From contig CAJTBO010000009.1 of NCBI GenBank assembly GCA_910573755.1, forward strand, positions 1 to 64,000: a DNA stretch of 64,000 nucleotides. Reading direction: 5' to 3'. Position 1 is the first letter of the stretch; the number at the start of each line of letters is the position of its first letter. The notes under the pieces were generated by a model, which saw only the letters and a program-made list of their open reading frames with translations, searched no databases and was not told the DNA's origin. The DNA is from Lachnospiraceae bacterium (lineage in GTDB: Bacteria; Bacillota; Clostridia; Lachnospirales; Lachnospiraceae). This document shows positions 1 through 8,878 of this stretch, piece after piece. Made by a program: the position numbers and the translations under genes.

Positions 1-65
1 ATCATGCGGTCATAGCAGGTTATTGTACCATAAATCTTGTCAGCATATTTATCCGTAAGTAACAT
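1..65 (-). CDS. N-terminus of a truncated (window-edge) mobile-element-type protein
   Basis: A minus-strand start codon at 65 is preceded by GGAGG with about 8 nt spacing. It opens a frame beginning MLLTDKYADKIYGTITCYDR that runs off the left edge. The pattern of a 'TDKYADKI' start followed by 'CYDR' resembles, from memory, a transposase-like family in Firmicutes whose members start the same way. Only 21 residues are visible, so the family call is weak; the start site itself is convincing. Confidence 0.45.
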   Translation of the reverse strand, partial: MLLTDKYADKIYGTITCYDRM

Positions 66-651
66 GAACACATCCTCCATGGTTTTTCTTTATTGTACTT
101 GAAACCTGGAGGTAATGCAAAACTTTTCCGGTTTATCCGGGTTAGGTAATAAGGATAATGGTTAAGAAGTAACCATAGAATGGCGATATTAAAAATATAA
201 TATATTTTATAACTATGATTCAGCAAGGATGGCGGCGAAATTTCCACGGAAGGAAGAGATGGGGATTTTGCCGCTTTTTTCCGAAAATAAGATTATGTAA
301 GACGCATGAAAGGGGAGGAAATAACAATAACAGGAGTTGGAAATCATTTTTACTGTATTTCTGAAATTAAAAAATCGAAAAATCCGGGTATCTGCTTGAA
401 AGAAGTCCGATTTCATGTTATAGTCGGATAAAAGCAGATATTTTCATAAGTATATTCTTTACATTCAATGAATGGTTGGTTTTAGCCATATCTGCCGAAA
501 GGCATAAAGAATCGCAAATGCGTTGTCATTTGCTTCTATTGCCGCTTGAAATACAGCGGCTCATCCTGCTTTTTATTCACATCAAATCAAATGAAAAAGC
601 AGGAGAAGAGAAGACGACATATGCTTTCTCCTGCGGAAAGGAGAAATCGTT
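66..651. other. Intergenic region, AT-rich, no gene seen
   Basis: No reading frame here looks like a protein. Just before the ribosome-binding site of the next gene there is a 9-bp perfect hairpin (599-607 with 626-634). It lies immediately upstream of the AAAGGAG element and could influence access to it. A second small hairpin (541-546 with 555-560) lies upstream. Confidence 0.5.
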
Positions 652-1512
652 ATGTCAAATGCTGCAAGAAACCATAAGGACAATGTGTTCTGTCTGCTGT
701 ACAGGGATAAGAAAAACCTGCTCTCCCTGTATAATGCCATGAACGGAACATCTTATGAGAGGGAGGAGGAACTGGAGGTAGTCACTCTGGAGGAGGCTAT
801 CTGCATGAAGATGCGCAATGACGCGGCGTTTGTGATCGATTCGACGCTGAATCTGTATGAACAGCAGGCCAGCGTCAATCCGAACATGCCGCTTCGGGAT
901 CTGTACTATGTGACGGAGGAGTTGAAAAAGATCGCACCGCCGGGCAGGCTGCACCGGACGACGAAGGTGAAGATACCGGCGCCGAGATTCGTGGTCTTCT
1001 ATAACGGAACTGCAAAGCAGCCGGAGAAGGAGACATGCAGGCTTTCGGATCTGTTCTCCGGGGAAGAAAAAACCCCAGAACTGGAGTTGATCGTTACTAC
1101 GATCAATATCAATCCGGGCTGTAACGGAGAACTGCTTGAAAAATGTGAAAGCCTGAGGGGATATATGACTTTTGTACAAAAGGTCAGGGATAAGCTGACT
1201 GTAAAAATAAAACAGGAAGAAGCGGTGCGTCAGGCGGTAGAAGAGTGTATTTCGGAGAATGTCCTTACGGATTTTTTTGAGAAAAACAGGGAGGAGATTG
1301 TGGAGATGGGAGTATATGAGTTTGATCAGGAACTTTATGACCAGGTGCTGTTTGAAAACGGAAAAGTGATCGGAAGAGAAGAGGGAGTGAAACAGGCATT
1401 TCTTGTCTTCCAAAAAGTACAGGGCGGGGAAACGGATAGCAAAATAATTGCGGAATCTCTTGGCTGTACATTAAAGGAAGTGGAGATGGTAAGAGAGCAG
1501 TTCGGGATTTAG
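652..1512 (+). CDS. Rpn-family / PD-(D/E)XK nuclease-like protein
   Basis: A 286-residue protein of the family annotated as recombination-promoting nuclease or PD-(D/E)XK transposase, abundant in Lachnospiraceae. The core shows an Asp in 'FVIDSTLNLYEQQAS' followed by an ExQ motif in place of ExK, then 'NPNMPLRDLYYV' and 'PRFVVFYNGT', which are the usual family landmarks. The C-terminal third (about 200-286) is helical and ends in an HTH-like stretch. The start at 652 has an AAAGGAG site at 7 nt. The family is known from Escherichia coli RpnA-E, which increase recombination; a role here is inference. The gene stands alone and is followed by its own terminator. Confidence 0.75.
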   Translation: MSNAARNHKDNVFCLLYRDKKNLLSLYNAMNGTSYEREEELEVVTLEEAICMKMRNDAAFVIDSTLNLYEQQASVNPNMPLRDLYYVTEELKKIAPPGRLHRTTKVKIPAPRFVVFYNGTAKQPEKETCRLSDLFSGEEKTPELELIVTTININPGCNGELLEKCESLRGYMTFVQKVRDKLTVKIKQEEAVRQAVEECISENVLTDFFEKNREEIVEMGVYEFDQELYDQVLFENGKVIGREEGVKQAFLVFQKVQGGETDSKIIAESLGCTLKEVEMVREQFGI

Positions 1513-1524
1513 TCAGGAGATAGG

Positions 1525-1558
1525 ACCGGGAATCAGGAGAAGGATTCCCGGTTCTTTT
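1525..1558 (+). terminator. Rho-independent terminator after the Rpn-like gene
   Basis: A 10-bp perfect stem (1525-1534 with 1543-1552), an 8-nt loop and a TCTTTT tail follow the stop codon by 12 nt. Confidence 0.85.
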
Positions 1559-1597
1559 GGAAGGGCACGGGAAATATGAAATTAAACCATTTTTTCA

Positions 1598-1626
1598 CTG
1601 ACAAACCGGAAGAGTTATGATATAAT
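1598..1626 (+). promoter_or_regulatory. Sigma-A promoter of the carAB operon
   Basis: CTGACA (1598-1603), a 17-bp spacer and a perfect TATAAT (1621-1626). A leader of about 90 nt separates it from carA. The leader carries GC-rich inverted sequence around the 'gccgggcggcgcggc' stretch, but no clear PyrR attenuator could be drawn by eye. Confidence 0.8.
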
Positions 1627-1721
1627 ACCGCAAGGCGTTATATCCGTGCCGGGCGGCGCGGCATAACGGCACGGATTACATAGAGGAACAGAAAACGCAG
1701 CATAAAAAAGGAGCATACTGC

Positions 1722-2888
1722 ATGAAAGCTTTTCTGATTTTGGAGGACGGCACCGTATTTGAGGGAACGCATATCGGTGCGGAAAAAGAAATCATCAGTG
1801 AAATTGTTTTTAACACATCCATGGCGGGGTATCTAGAGGTGCTGACCGATCCGTCCTATGCGGGACAGGCTGTCTGCATGACGTATCCGCTGATCGGAAA
1901 TTACGGCGTCTGTCTGGAGGACATGGAATCTTCCCGTCCCTGGCCGGACGGATTTATTGTCAGGGAGTTGTCGAGGATGCCCAGCAATTTCCGCTGTGAT
2001 ATGAGCATTCAGGAATTTCTGGAAAAGTATGGGATTCCGGGTATCGCGGGGATTGATACGAGGGCGCTGGTAAAGCTTCTTCGGGAAAAGGGAACGATGA
2101 ACGGCTGTATCACCACCCGGGAAGACTTTACATTGGAAGAAGTTCTGCCGAAACTGAAAGCTTATACTACCGGAAAAGTGGTGGAGAAGGTAAGCTGTAA
2201 GGAAAAATATACTGTGGGAGAGGGCAGCCGGAAAGTGGCGCTGCTTGATCTCGGGACAAAAAATAATATCGCCCGCTCTCTTGCAAAAAGAGACTGTACG
2301 GTGAGAGTTTATCCGGCACTGGCGACAGCGGAGGAAATTCTGGCGGATCAGCCGGACGGCATTATGCTTTCCAACGGGCCGGGAGATCCGAAAGAGTGTG
2401 TTTCGGTGATCCGGGAGATCCGGAAGCTGTATGAGAGTGATGTGCCGATCTTTGCGATCTGTCTGGGACATCAGCTTATGGCGCTGGCGACGGGGGCGGA
2501 TACCTTCAAGATGAAATACGGCCACCGCGGCGGCAATCATCCGGTGAAGGATCTGGCGACCGGAAAGGTTTATATTTCGTCCCAGAACCACGGATATGTG
2601 GTGGATATGGAAAAGCTGGACGCGAAGGTGGCGGCGCCTGCTTTTGTGAATGTAAACGACGGTACCTGTGAAGGGCTCTCTTATACCGGAAAAAATATAT
2701 TTACGGTACAGTTCCATCCGGAAGCCTGTCCGGGTCCTTTGGACAGCGGATTTTTGTTTGACAGGTTTCTGGAGATGATTTCAGCGGGAAAAGAAAGCGG
2801 CGGATGCGGCGGCTTCCATCCGGCGGATGCTAATGAGACTTGCGGTATAACTGCAGACAGACAGGAAGGGGGGATGGAACATGCCTAG
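1722..2888 (+). CDS. carA: Carbamoyl-phosphate synthase small (glutaminase) subunit
   Basis: CarA hydrolyses glutamine and passes ammonia to CarB to make carbamoyl phosphate for pyrimidine and arginine synthesis. The N-terminal CPSase_sm domain occupies about 1-135 and the class I glutamine amidotransferase domain about 170-355. The catalytic triad is visible as Cys247 (FAICLGHQ), His332 and Glu334 (FHPEACPGP). At 388 residues it is about 30 longer than usual because of a Gly/Cys-rich tail (355-388) that extends into the start of carB. AGGAG precedes the start. It overlaps carB by 8 bp, which implies translational coupling. Confidence 0.97.
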   Translation: MKAFLILEDGTVFEGTHIGAEKEIISEIVFNTSMAGYLEVLTDPSYAGQAVCMTYPLIGNYGVCLEDMESSRPWPDGFIVRELSRMPSNFRCDMSIQEFLEKYGIPGIAGIDTRALVKLLREKGTMNGCITTREDFTLEEVLPKLKAYTTGKVVEKVSCKEKYTVGEGSRKVALLDLGTKNNIARSLAKRDCTVRVYPALATAEEILADQPDGIMLSNGPGDPKECVSVIREIRKLYESDVPIFAICLGHQLMALATGADTFKMKYGHRGGNHPVKDLATGKVYISSQNHGYVVDMEKLDAKVAAPAFVNVNDGTCEGLSYTGKNIFTVQFHPEACPGPLDSGFLFDRFLEMISAGKESGGCGGFHPADANETCGITADRQEGGMEHA

Positions 2889-5800
2889 AAATCCGGAAGT
2901 AAAAAAGGTACTTGTGATCGGCTCCGGCCCTATTGTGATCGGGCAGGCGGCGGAATTCGACTATGCGGGCACCCAGGCATGCCGTTCCTTAAAAGAGGAG
3001 GGGATGGAGGTCGTACTGGTAAACTCCAATCCCGCCACGATCATGACGGATAAGGAGATCGCGGACAGGGTATATATCGAGCCTCTGACCGTGAAAGTGC
3101 TGGAGCAGATCATTGAAAAGGAAAAGCCCGATTCGGTGCTGCCCACGCTGGGTGGACAGGCGGGATTAAATCTCGGTATGGAACTGGAGGAATCCGGTTT
3201 TCTGGCAGCCCATAACGTGCGGCTTTTAGGGACCACGGCGCAGACCATCAAAAAGGCGGAGGACAGACTGGAATTCAAGGAGACTATGGAAAAGATCGGG
3301 GAGCCCTGCGCGCCTTCTCTGGTGGTGGAAAACATACCGGACGGCGTGGAGTTTGCGGCGAAGATCGGTTATCCGGTGGTACTGCGTCCGGCGTATACGC
3401 TGGGCGGCTCCGGCGGCGGTATCGCCCGTAATCAGGCGCAGCTTGAAGAGATTCTGGAGAACGGCCTGCGCCTTTCCAGAGTGGGACAGGTGCTGGTGGA
3501 GCGCTGTATCGCGGGCTGGAAAGAGATAGAATACGAAGTGATGCGGGATTCCATGGGCAACTGCATCACTGTCTGTAATATGGAAAATATCGATCCGGTG
3601 GGTGTGCACACCGGGGACTCCATCGTAGTCGCGCCTTCCCAGACGCTGGGCGATAAGGAGTATCAGATGCTGCGGAGCGCGGCGCTGAATATTATCAACG
3701 AACTGGAGATCACCGGCGGCTGCAATGTGCAGTTTGCCCTGCATCCGACCAGTTTTGAGTACTGTGTGATCGAAGTAAATCCCAGGGTAAGCCGTTCCTC
3801 GGCACTGGCGTCCAAAGCCACAGGCTATCCCATTGCGAAGGTGGCGGCAAAGATCGCGCTGGGCTATACGCTGGATGAGATCAAAAACGCCATTACGGGA
3901 AAGACTTATGCCAGCTTTGAGCCGACGCTGGATTATTGTGTTGTAAAAATTCCGAGGCTTCCTTTCGACAAATTCCTGACTGCAAAGCGGACGCTGACCA
4001 CCCAGATGAAAGCCACCGGCGAGGTGATGAGCATCTGCAGCAGCTTTGAGGGGGCGCTGATGAAGGCGCTGCGTTCCTTGGAGCAGCATGTGGACAGTCT
4101 GCGGAGTTATGATTTTTCGGCGCTGTCAAAAGAAGATCTGCAGGAACGGATGAAAAAGGTGGATGATCAGAGGATATTCCTGATCGCGGAGGCTGTCCGT
4201 AAGGGAATCGATTACGATACGATCCACGAAATCACTATGGTGGATAAATGGTTTATCGATAAGATCGCGATTCTGACGGAGATGGAGGACAGGCTCGAGA
4301 AGGAGGGCAGAACCCTTTCGGCGGAAACGCTGCGGGAAGCAAAAAGAATGGAATTCCCGGATAACGTGATCGCAGGGCTTACCGGGTTTACCGGGGAAGA
4401 GATCAGGGAAAAACGTTATGAAAACGGCATTATCGCTTCCTATAAAATGGTAGATACCTGCGCGGCAGAGTTTGAGGCGCAGACGCCTTACTATTATTCC
4501 GTTTACGGCGGAGAGAACGAGGCGGAAGAGACGAAGGGCAGAAAGAAAGTGCTGGTGCTGGGTTCGGGGCCGATCCGGATCGGACAGGGCATCGAGTTTG
4601 ACTATTGTTCCGTTCATGCGACCTGGGCTTTTGCGAGAGCGGGTTATGAGACGATCATTGTGAACAATAATCCGGAGACCGTGTCCACGGACTTTGATAT
4701 CGCGGATAAGCTGTATTTTGAACCGCTGACGCCGGAGGATGTGGAAAATATCGTCAGGCTGGAGAAGCCTGACGGTGCGGTGGTGCAGTTCGGCGGCCAG
4801 ACGGCGATCAAACTGACGGAAGATCTGATGAAAATGGGCGTGCCCATTCTCGGCACGAAGGCGGAGGATGTGGACGCGGCGGAGGATCGGGAGCTGTTCG
4901 ACCGTATCCTGCAGGAGACGGAGATTCCGAGAGCGGCGGGCGGCACGGTGTTTACAGCCGAAGAGGCAAAGGAAGTGGCAAACAGGCTGGGTTATCCGGT
5001 GCTGGTGCGGCCTTCTTATGTGCTGGGCGGCCAGGGGATGCAGATCGCCATTTCCGATGCGGAGATCGAAGAGTTTATGGCGGTCATCAACCGCTACTCG
5101 CAGGAGCATCCGATCCTTGTGGATAAGTACCTGCAGGGGAAGGAACTGGAGGTGGACGCGGTTTGCGACGGGACGGACATCCTGATTCCGGGTATTATGG
5201 AACATATCGAGCGGACCGGGGTGCATTCCGGCGACTCCATTTCCGTCTATCCGGCGTACACGGTCAGCCAAAAGGTGAAGGAGACGATCGCCGAGTATTC
5301 CAGACGTCTTGCAAAGGCGCTGCATGTCATCGGCCTGATCAATATTCAGTTTATCGCGGTGGGCGACGAGGTCTATGTGATCGAAGTAAATCCCAGATCT
5401 TCCCGTACCGTGCCTTATATCAGCAAGGTGACGGGCATCCCCATCGTGGATCTGGCGACGGAAGTGATCCTCGGCAAAAAGATAAAGGATCTGGGCTACG
5501 AGCCGGGGCTGCAGAAGGCGGCGGATTATGTGGCGATCAAGATGCCGGTGTTCTCCTTTGAGAAGATCCGGGGCGCGGAGATCTCTCTGGGGCCGGAGAT
5601 GAAGTCCACCGGGGAATGTCTGGGCATTGCGGATAGTTTTGATGAGGCGCTTTACAAGGCATTTCTGGGGGCGGGCGTGGATCTGCCCAGATACAAACAG
5701 ATGATCATCACCGTGAAGGATGCGGACAAGGGCGAAGCCATTGAGATCGGACGGCGCTTTGAGAAACTCGGGTATATCATCTATGCCACGAGAAGTACCG

Positions 5801-6108
5801 CTGCGGCGCTGAACGAGGCGGGCGTGAAGGCGAGAAAGGTCAACAAGATCTCGCAGGAGTCCCCGACGGTGATGGATCTGATTCTGGGACATAGGATAGA
5901 CCTTGTGATCGATACGCCTACCCAGGGCAGGGATAAATCGAGGGACGGTTTCCTGATCCGCCGTACCGCTATCGAGACCGGCGTGAACTGTATCACGGCG
6001 ATGGATACCGCGAGGGCGCTGGTGACAAGTCTGGAGAATAAGGAGCGGCAGGGCAGCAGCCTTACGCTGGTGGATATCGCAACGATTGCGAAGCGCGGAA
6101 ACAGCTAA
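2881..6108 (+). CDS. carB: Carbamoyl-phosphate synthase large subunit
   Basis: This 1,075-residue protein has the full duplicated ATP-grasp architecture. The first half (about 1-400) makes carboxyphosphate and carbamate, an oligomerisation domain follows (about 400-550), the second ATP-grasp half is about 555-935, and an allosteric MGS-like domain ends the protein (about 940-1075). The repeated starts 'KVLVIGSGPIVIGQ' and 'KVLVLGSGPIRIGQG' mark the two halves, each followed by a biotin-carboxylase-like 'NPRVSRSS' or 'NPRSSRT' motif. It starts inside the end of carA and overlaps the upstream sequence of the next gene. Length and motifs are complete. Confidence 0.98.
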   Translation: MPRNPEVKKVLVIGSGPIVIGQAAEFDYAGTQACRSLKEEGMEVVLVNSNPATIMTDKEIADRVYIEPLTVKVLEQIIEKEKPDSVLPTLGGQAGLNLGMELEESGFLAAHNVRLLGTTAQTIKKAEDRLEFKETMEKIGEPCAPSLVVENIPDGVEFAAKIGYPVVLRPAYTLGGSGGGIARNQAQLEEILENGLRLSRVGQVLVERCIAGWKEIEYEVMRDSMGNCITVCNMENIDPVGVHTGDSIVVAPSQTLGDKEYQMLRSAALNIINELEITGGCNVQFALHPTSFEYCVIEVNPRVSRSSALASKATGYPIAKVAAKIALGYTLDEIKNAITGKTYASFEPTLDYCVVKIPRLPFDKFLTAKRTLTTQMKATGEVMSICSSFEGALMKALRSLEQHVDSLRSYDFSALSKEDLQERMKKVDDQRIFLIAEAVRKGIDYDTIHEITMVDKWFIDKIAILTEMEDRLEKEGRTLSAETLREAKRMEFPDNVIAGLTGFTGEEIREKRYENGIIASYKMVDTCAAEFEAQTPYYYSVYGGENEAEETKGRKKVLVLGSGPIRIGQGIEFDYCSVHATWAFARAGYETIIVNNNPETVSTDFDIADKLYFEPLTPEDVENIVRLEKPDGAVVQFGGQTAIKLTEDLMKMGVPILGTKAEDVDAAEDRELFDRILQETEIPRAAGGTVFTAEEAKEVANRLGYPVLVRPSYVLGGQGMQIAISDAEIEEFMAVINRYSQEHPILVDKYLQGKELEVDAVCDGTDILIPGIMEHIERTGVHSGDSISVYPAYTVSQKVKETIAEYSRRLAKALHVIGLINIQFIAVGDEVYVIEVNPRSSRTVPYISKVTGIPIVDLATEVILGKKIKDLGYEPGLQKAADYVAIKMPVFSFEKIRGAEISLGPEMKSTGECLGIADSFDEALYKAFLGAGVDLPRYKQMIITVKDADKGEAIEIGRRFEKLGYIIYATRSTAAALNEAGVKARKVNKISQESPTVMDLILGHRIDLVIDTPTQGRDKSRDGFLIRRTAIETGVNCITAMDTARALVTSLENKERQGSSLTLVDIATIAKRGNS

Positions 6109-6142
6109 TCCGGACTGTGTCTCTCTCGACGAGGGAAGCGGC

Positions 6143-6409
6143 GTGATCCGGAAGATTTCCGAGGAGGCGTACTTTCTTTTGGAGACGGAGTGTGCAGACA
6201 GGGAGAGGGACGAGCAGCTGCGCGAGGATTTACAGCTTCTTACGGAGCGTGAAAAGAAAGTGCTGTATATGGCATACGGTATCGGATGCGAGAGATGCGC
6301 TAATGCGGGAAAGATCGCAAAGGCGCTCGGTATGAGGGAACTGGAGGTCAGGCGGGCGCTTCAGAGCGGAAAAAGAAAGCTGGAGGAGTTGGCGGATGGC
6401 AGGCAGTAA
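6143..6409 (+). CDS. Small sigma-70 region 4-like HTH protein
   Basis: An 88-residue protein whose core 'LTEREKKVLYMAYGIG' followed by a helix-turn-helix and 'RALQSGKRKLEELA' matches the C-terminal (region 4) part of sigma factors; no region 2 is present. The frame is open from a TTG inside carB (6086), but the GTG at 6143 has a GAGGGAAG site at the right distance, so it is preferred. It overlaps the next gene by 14 bp and follows carB by 34 nt, so carAB, this gene and the WYL gene probably share a transcript. It could be a transcription regulator or an anti-/co-sigma-like protein; its function is unknown. Confidence 0.6.
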   Translation: MIRKISEEAYFLLETECADRERDEQLREDLQLLTEREKKVLYMAYGIGCERCANAGKIAKALGMRELEVRRALQSGKRKLEELADGRQ

Positions 6410-7616
6410 GGCGGTGCAGGTGCTTGAGATCCTGAAAAAGATATCCGACGAATCCCATCCCGTGACGCAGGCGGAACTGCTCGAGGCGATGCGGAATATG
6501 GATGGCGTCGCGGCGACCGAAAATCCAGGCACATTGTCCAATACCATCGATGGAATCCTGCGTCAGATCAATCCCGTGGAATACACGGAAGAAAACGATC
6601 CGGAGTACCGGATCAAATACAGAGGATATCAGGAGAATCTTTTAGACAGGAAGGAAGAAATAAAGGAGTTGAAAAACGAGGCGCGCAGAAAAGGCGCCGA
6701 TGTGGAGGCGATTCGAAAAGAGCTCTCGGCGTTGTCCGCCAAAGCGCCGTCCATCACAGATCTGCGGTATATCCATGATTTCACGGACCGGGAGATGGAT
6801 CTGCTGATTCAGGGGGTTTCGTTTTCCGACAGTATTTCGGCGAAGGAAAAGGCAAATTTGATTGGAAAGATCATAGATACGGCGAGTATCTATTATGAGA
6901 CACCGTTTTATGACAGGGGAACGGGAAAACTGAAATTTAACCCCGACGGCATATTTGCCAGGACCAGCCGTATGGCGGAGAATCCTGTCAGAGAAGGTGG
7001 GATGGATCCGGGCGGACAGGTATCTTTTATCCAGAAAGCCATAAACGATAAAGTCCGCATAGGCTTTTGTTTCAACGACTATGATGCGGACAAAAATCTT
7101 ATCTCGCGGAGACGAAAGTATGAGTTAAATCCCTATCATATCGTGGTGTATCACGATATGCATTATCTGATCGGCAATATGCCGGGAAGAGAGAATCTGA
7201 GCCATTACCGGATCGATCTGATGTCGGATATTAAAGTATTGGCGGACGATGCGGGAAGGCCCGTGAAGCGTACCCCTATAACAGGACTCGAGTGTGCAAA
7301 GGTGACGGGAAGGGAGTGGGACCCTGCAAAATACATGAGCGAACATTTGAACATGGGGTACGACGAGCCGAGGCGCATCGGGATAAAGATTCCGCAGGAT
7401 CAGTACACCGTGCTGCACGACTGGTTCGGCGACCATTACAGAAAGCGCCGCACATCCTGCGGAGAAGGATTTGATTTTGTGGACGTTGTGACATCGCCCG
7501 CTATGATCGTCCATTGGGCGATGCAGTACGCCGGCGTCGTGGAGATCATGGATGAGGAGATCAGAGAAAGAATCAGGGATGAAATAAAAAAACTGGAAGA
7601 AAAATACGGAAAATAA
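6396..7616 (+). CDS. WYL-domain transcriptional regulator
   Basis: A 406-residue protein with an N-terminal winged-helix region (about 5-60), a charged coiled-coil-like segment (about 78-110), a WYL-type ligand-sensing domain (about 200-290, with 'ELNPYHIVVYHDMHYLIGN' and 'HYRIDLMSDIKVL') and a C-terminal WCX-like extension. WYL proteins bind nucleotide or nucleic-acid ligands and control genes, often in phage-defence or DNA-damage settings. Here it is translationally coupled to the sigma region 4-like gene downstream of carAB, with no defence genes next to it. The target is unknown. Confidence 0.75.
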   Translation: MAGSKAVQVLEILKKISDESHPVTQAELLEAMRNMDGVAATENPGTLSNTIDGILRQINPVEYTEENDPEYRIKYRGYQENLLDRKEEIKELKNEARRKGADVEAIRKELSALSAKAPSITDLRYIHDFTDREMDLLIQGVSFSDSISAKEKANLIGKIIDTASIYYETPFYDRGTGKLKFNPDGIFARTSRMAENPVREGGMDPGGQVSFIQKAINDKVRIGFCFNDYDADKNLISRRRKYELNPYHIVVYHDMHYLIGNMPGRENLSHYRIDLMSDIKVLADDAGRPVKRTPITGLECAKVTGREWDPAKYMSEHLNMGYDEPRRIGIKIPQDQYTVLHDWFGDHYRKRRTSCGEGFDFVDVVTSPAMIVHWAMQYAGVVEIMDEEIRERIRDEIKKLEEKYGK

Positions 7617-7674
7617 ATGAAAAAATGTGACAAGTGATGTTCTTATACATTGATCTTTAACATGTTGATGATTC

Positions 7675-7731
7675 AATCCTCCATAATATTAGTGTAGACA
7701 AAAAACACTGAGATGATATGGAGGATTTTTT
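7675..7731 (+). terminator. Terminator-like hairpin after the WYL gene, overlapping a ribosome-binding site
   Basis: AATCCTCCATA (7675-7685) pairs perfectly with TATGGAGGATT (7717-7727), which runs into a T6 tract. An inner AGTGT/ACACT pair (7691-7695, 7705-7709) extends the fold. The 3' arm contains the GGAGG site of the broken gene that starts at 7732, so the structure could also hide that site. Confidence 0.6.
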
Positions 7732-7924
7732 ATGGAGAAAACCAGCAGGATGACGGTGGAAGAAGAAAGGCGGGTATGTCTCTTCGCATGAGGAGACATG
7801 GGAGTGGGAGAGGCCGACAGCGGACTACGCCACCGCCTATGTCTACAATTTTGATATGAAGGATGGAGAATTTGGGGATATCTTTCTGACGTCAAACAAC
7901 GGGGCGTTGATCAGAAAAGCGTGA
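7732..7924 (+). pseudogene. Frameshifted small mobile-element protein (LPD28-like)
   Basis: The ATG at 7732 has a GGAGG site and reads MEKTSRMTVEEERR before reaching a stop. After a +1 shift near 7769 the reading continues 'YVSSHEETWEWERPTADYAT', then 'GEFGDIFLTSNNGALIRKA' and a stop at 7924. The joined product of about 63 residues resembles small proteins associated with integrative elements in gut Clostridia (LPD28-like, from memory). The break is a single-base frameshift, so a sequencing error is the main alternative. No other mobile genes lie next to it. Confidence 0.5.
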
Positions 7925-8067
7925 GAGCGGCGGAAAATGTTCTGCTGTGAACATAATGACATGATGCCGAGGACAAAAGGCCTATCAGTCTGGAATTGCC
8001 AGAACTGTTTGCGGCTTTTGAGTCGATTAAATGACATCGAGTGTGAAAACAGTAAAAAAGAAAGGGT

Positions 8068-8796
8068 ATGGACGTAAACAATATGGCGGTTTATGTGATT
8101 TCAGACATTCACGGTGAATATGACAAATTTGTGGAACTGATCGACAGGATCGGGCTGAAGAAGACGGACACATTGTACATTCTCGGCGATATTCTGGACA
8201 GAGGGCCGCGTCCGGTCAGCGTGATAGAGAAGCTTATGGAGATGCCGAATGTGATTCCCATTGTCGGCAATCATGAATTTATGGCGATGACCTGTCTGAA
8301 TTTTCTCTGTCAGGAGATCACGGAGAAGGCGATAGAGGAGATTGAGCCGGGGGTGGCGGAGGAGTTGTCCAACTGGATGTTAAACGGGGGGATGACGACC
8401 ATCGATGAGTTCTACAGGCTGGACGCCGGGATGCGGGGGAAGGTGATGGATTATATCGGAGAGTTTCTGACTTATGCGGAGCTGACCGTGAACGGGAAAG
8501 AATACCTTTTAGTCCATGCCGGGCTGGGGCATTTTTCGCCGGAGAGGGATCTGGGCGACTATACGCTGGAGGAACTGGTCTGGGAGAGACAGGACTATGA
8601 GAGGCGGTATTTTGAGGATAAATATATTGTGACAGGGCATACGCCCACGCAGTATATTCCGGGGAATCCCAGGCCGGGTTTTATCTTCCGGAAAAATCAC
8701 CATATTGCCATCGACTGCGGCGCGTACTACCCGGACGGCAGGCTTGCGGCGATCTGTCTGGACACGGGGGAGGAGTTTTATTCCGGCGGGCAATGA
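8068..8796 (+). CDS. PPP-type metallophosphoesterase (serine/threonine phosphatase-like)
   Basis: This 242-residue protein has the full calcineurin-like motif series: 'SDIHGEYDK' (Asp13, His15), 'LGDILDRGP', 'VGNHEF', 'LLVHAGL' and 'VTGHTPT'. Such proteins dephosphorylate phosphoproteins or dinucleoside polyphosphates (ApaH/PrpE-like). The ATG at 8068 follows AAAGGG; a second ATG at 8083 lacks a good site. The next gene is a paralogue with the same fold, so the two look like an old duplication. Confidence 0.85.
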   Translation: MDVNNMAVYVISDIHGEYDKFVELIDRIGLKKTDTLYILGDILDRGPRPVSVIEKLMEMPNVIPIVGNHEFMAMTCLNFLCQEITEKAIEEIEPGVAEELSNWMLNGGMTTIDEFYRLDAGMRGKVMDYIGEFLTYAELTVNGKEYLLVHAGLGHFSPERDLGDYTLEELVWERQDYERRYFEDKYIVTGHTPTQYIPGNPRPGFIFRKNHHIAIDCGAYYPDGRLAAICLDTGEEFYSGGQ

Positions 8797-8878
8797 GTCA
8801 GAGAACGATACAATGAGAGGAAGCGCCGGGAAGAATGAGATTTTGGAAGATGCCGTGCGCGGAGGGAGGCGTTTGAGA

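Noticed and set aside
1833-2717. 294-codon minus-strand frame across carA
   Set aside because: Complement of carA with unnatural composition.
4126-5892. 588-codon minus-strand frame across carB
   Set aside because: Arg/His/Leu-rich complement of a GC-rich real gene, without start signals.
7937-8077. 46-codon frame with Cys pairs before the first phosphatase
   Set aside because: No convincing ribosome-binding site and no recognisable family; it overlaps the real start of the next gene.
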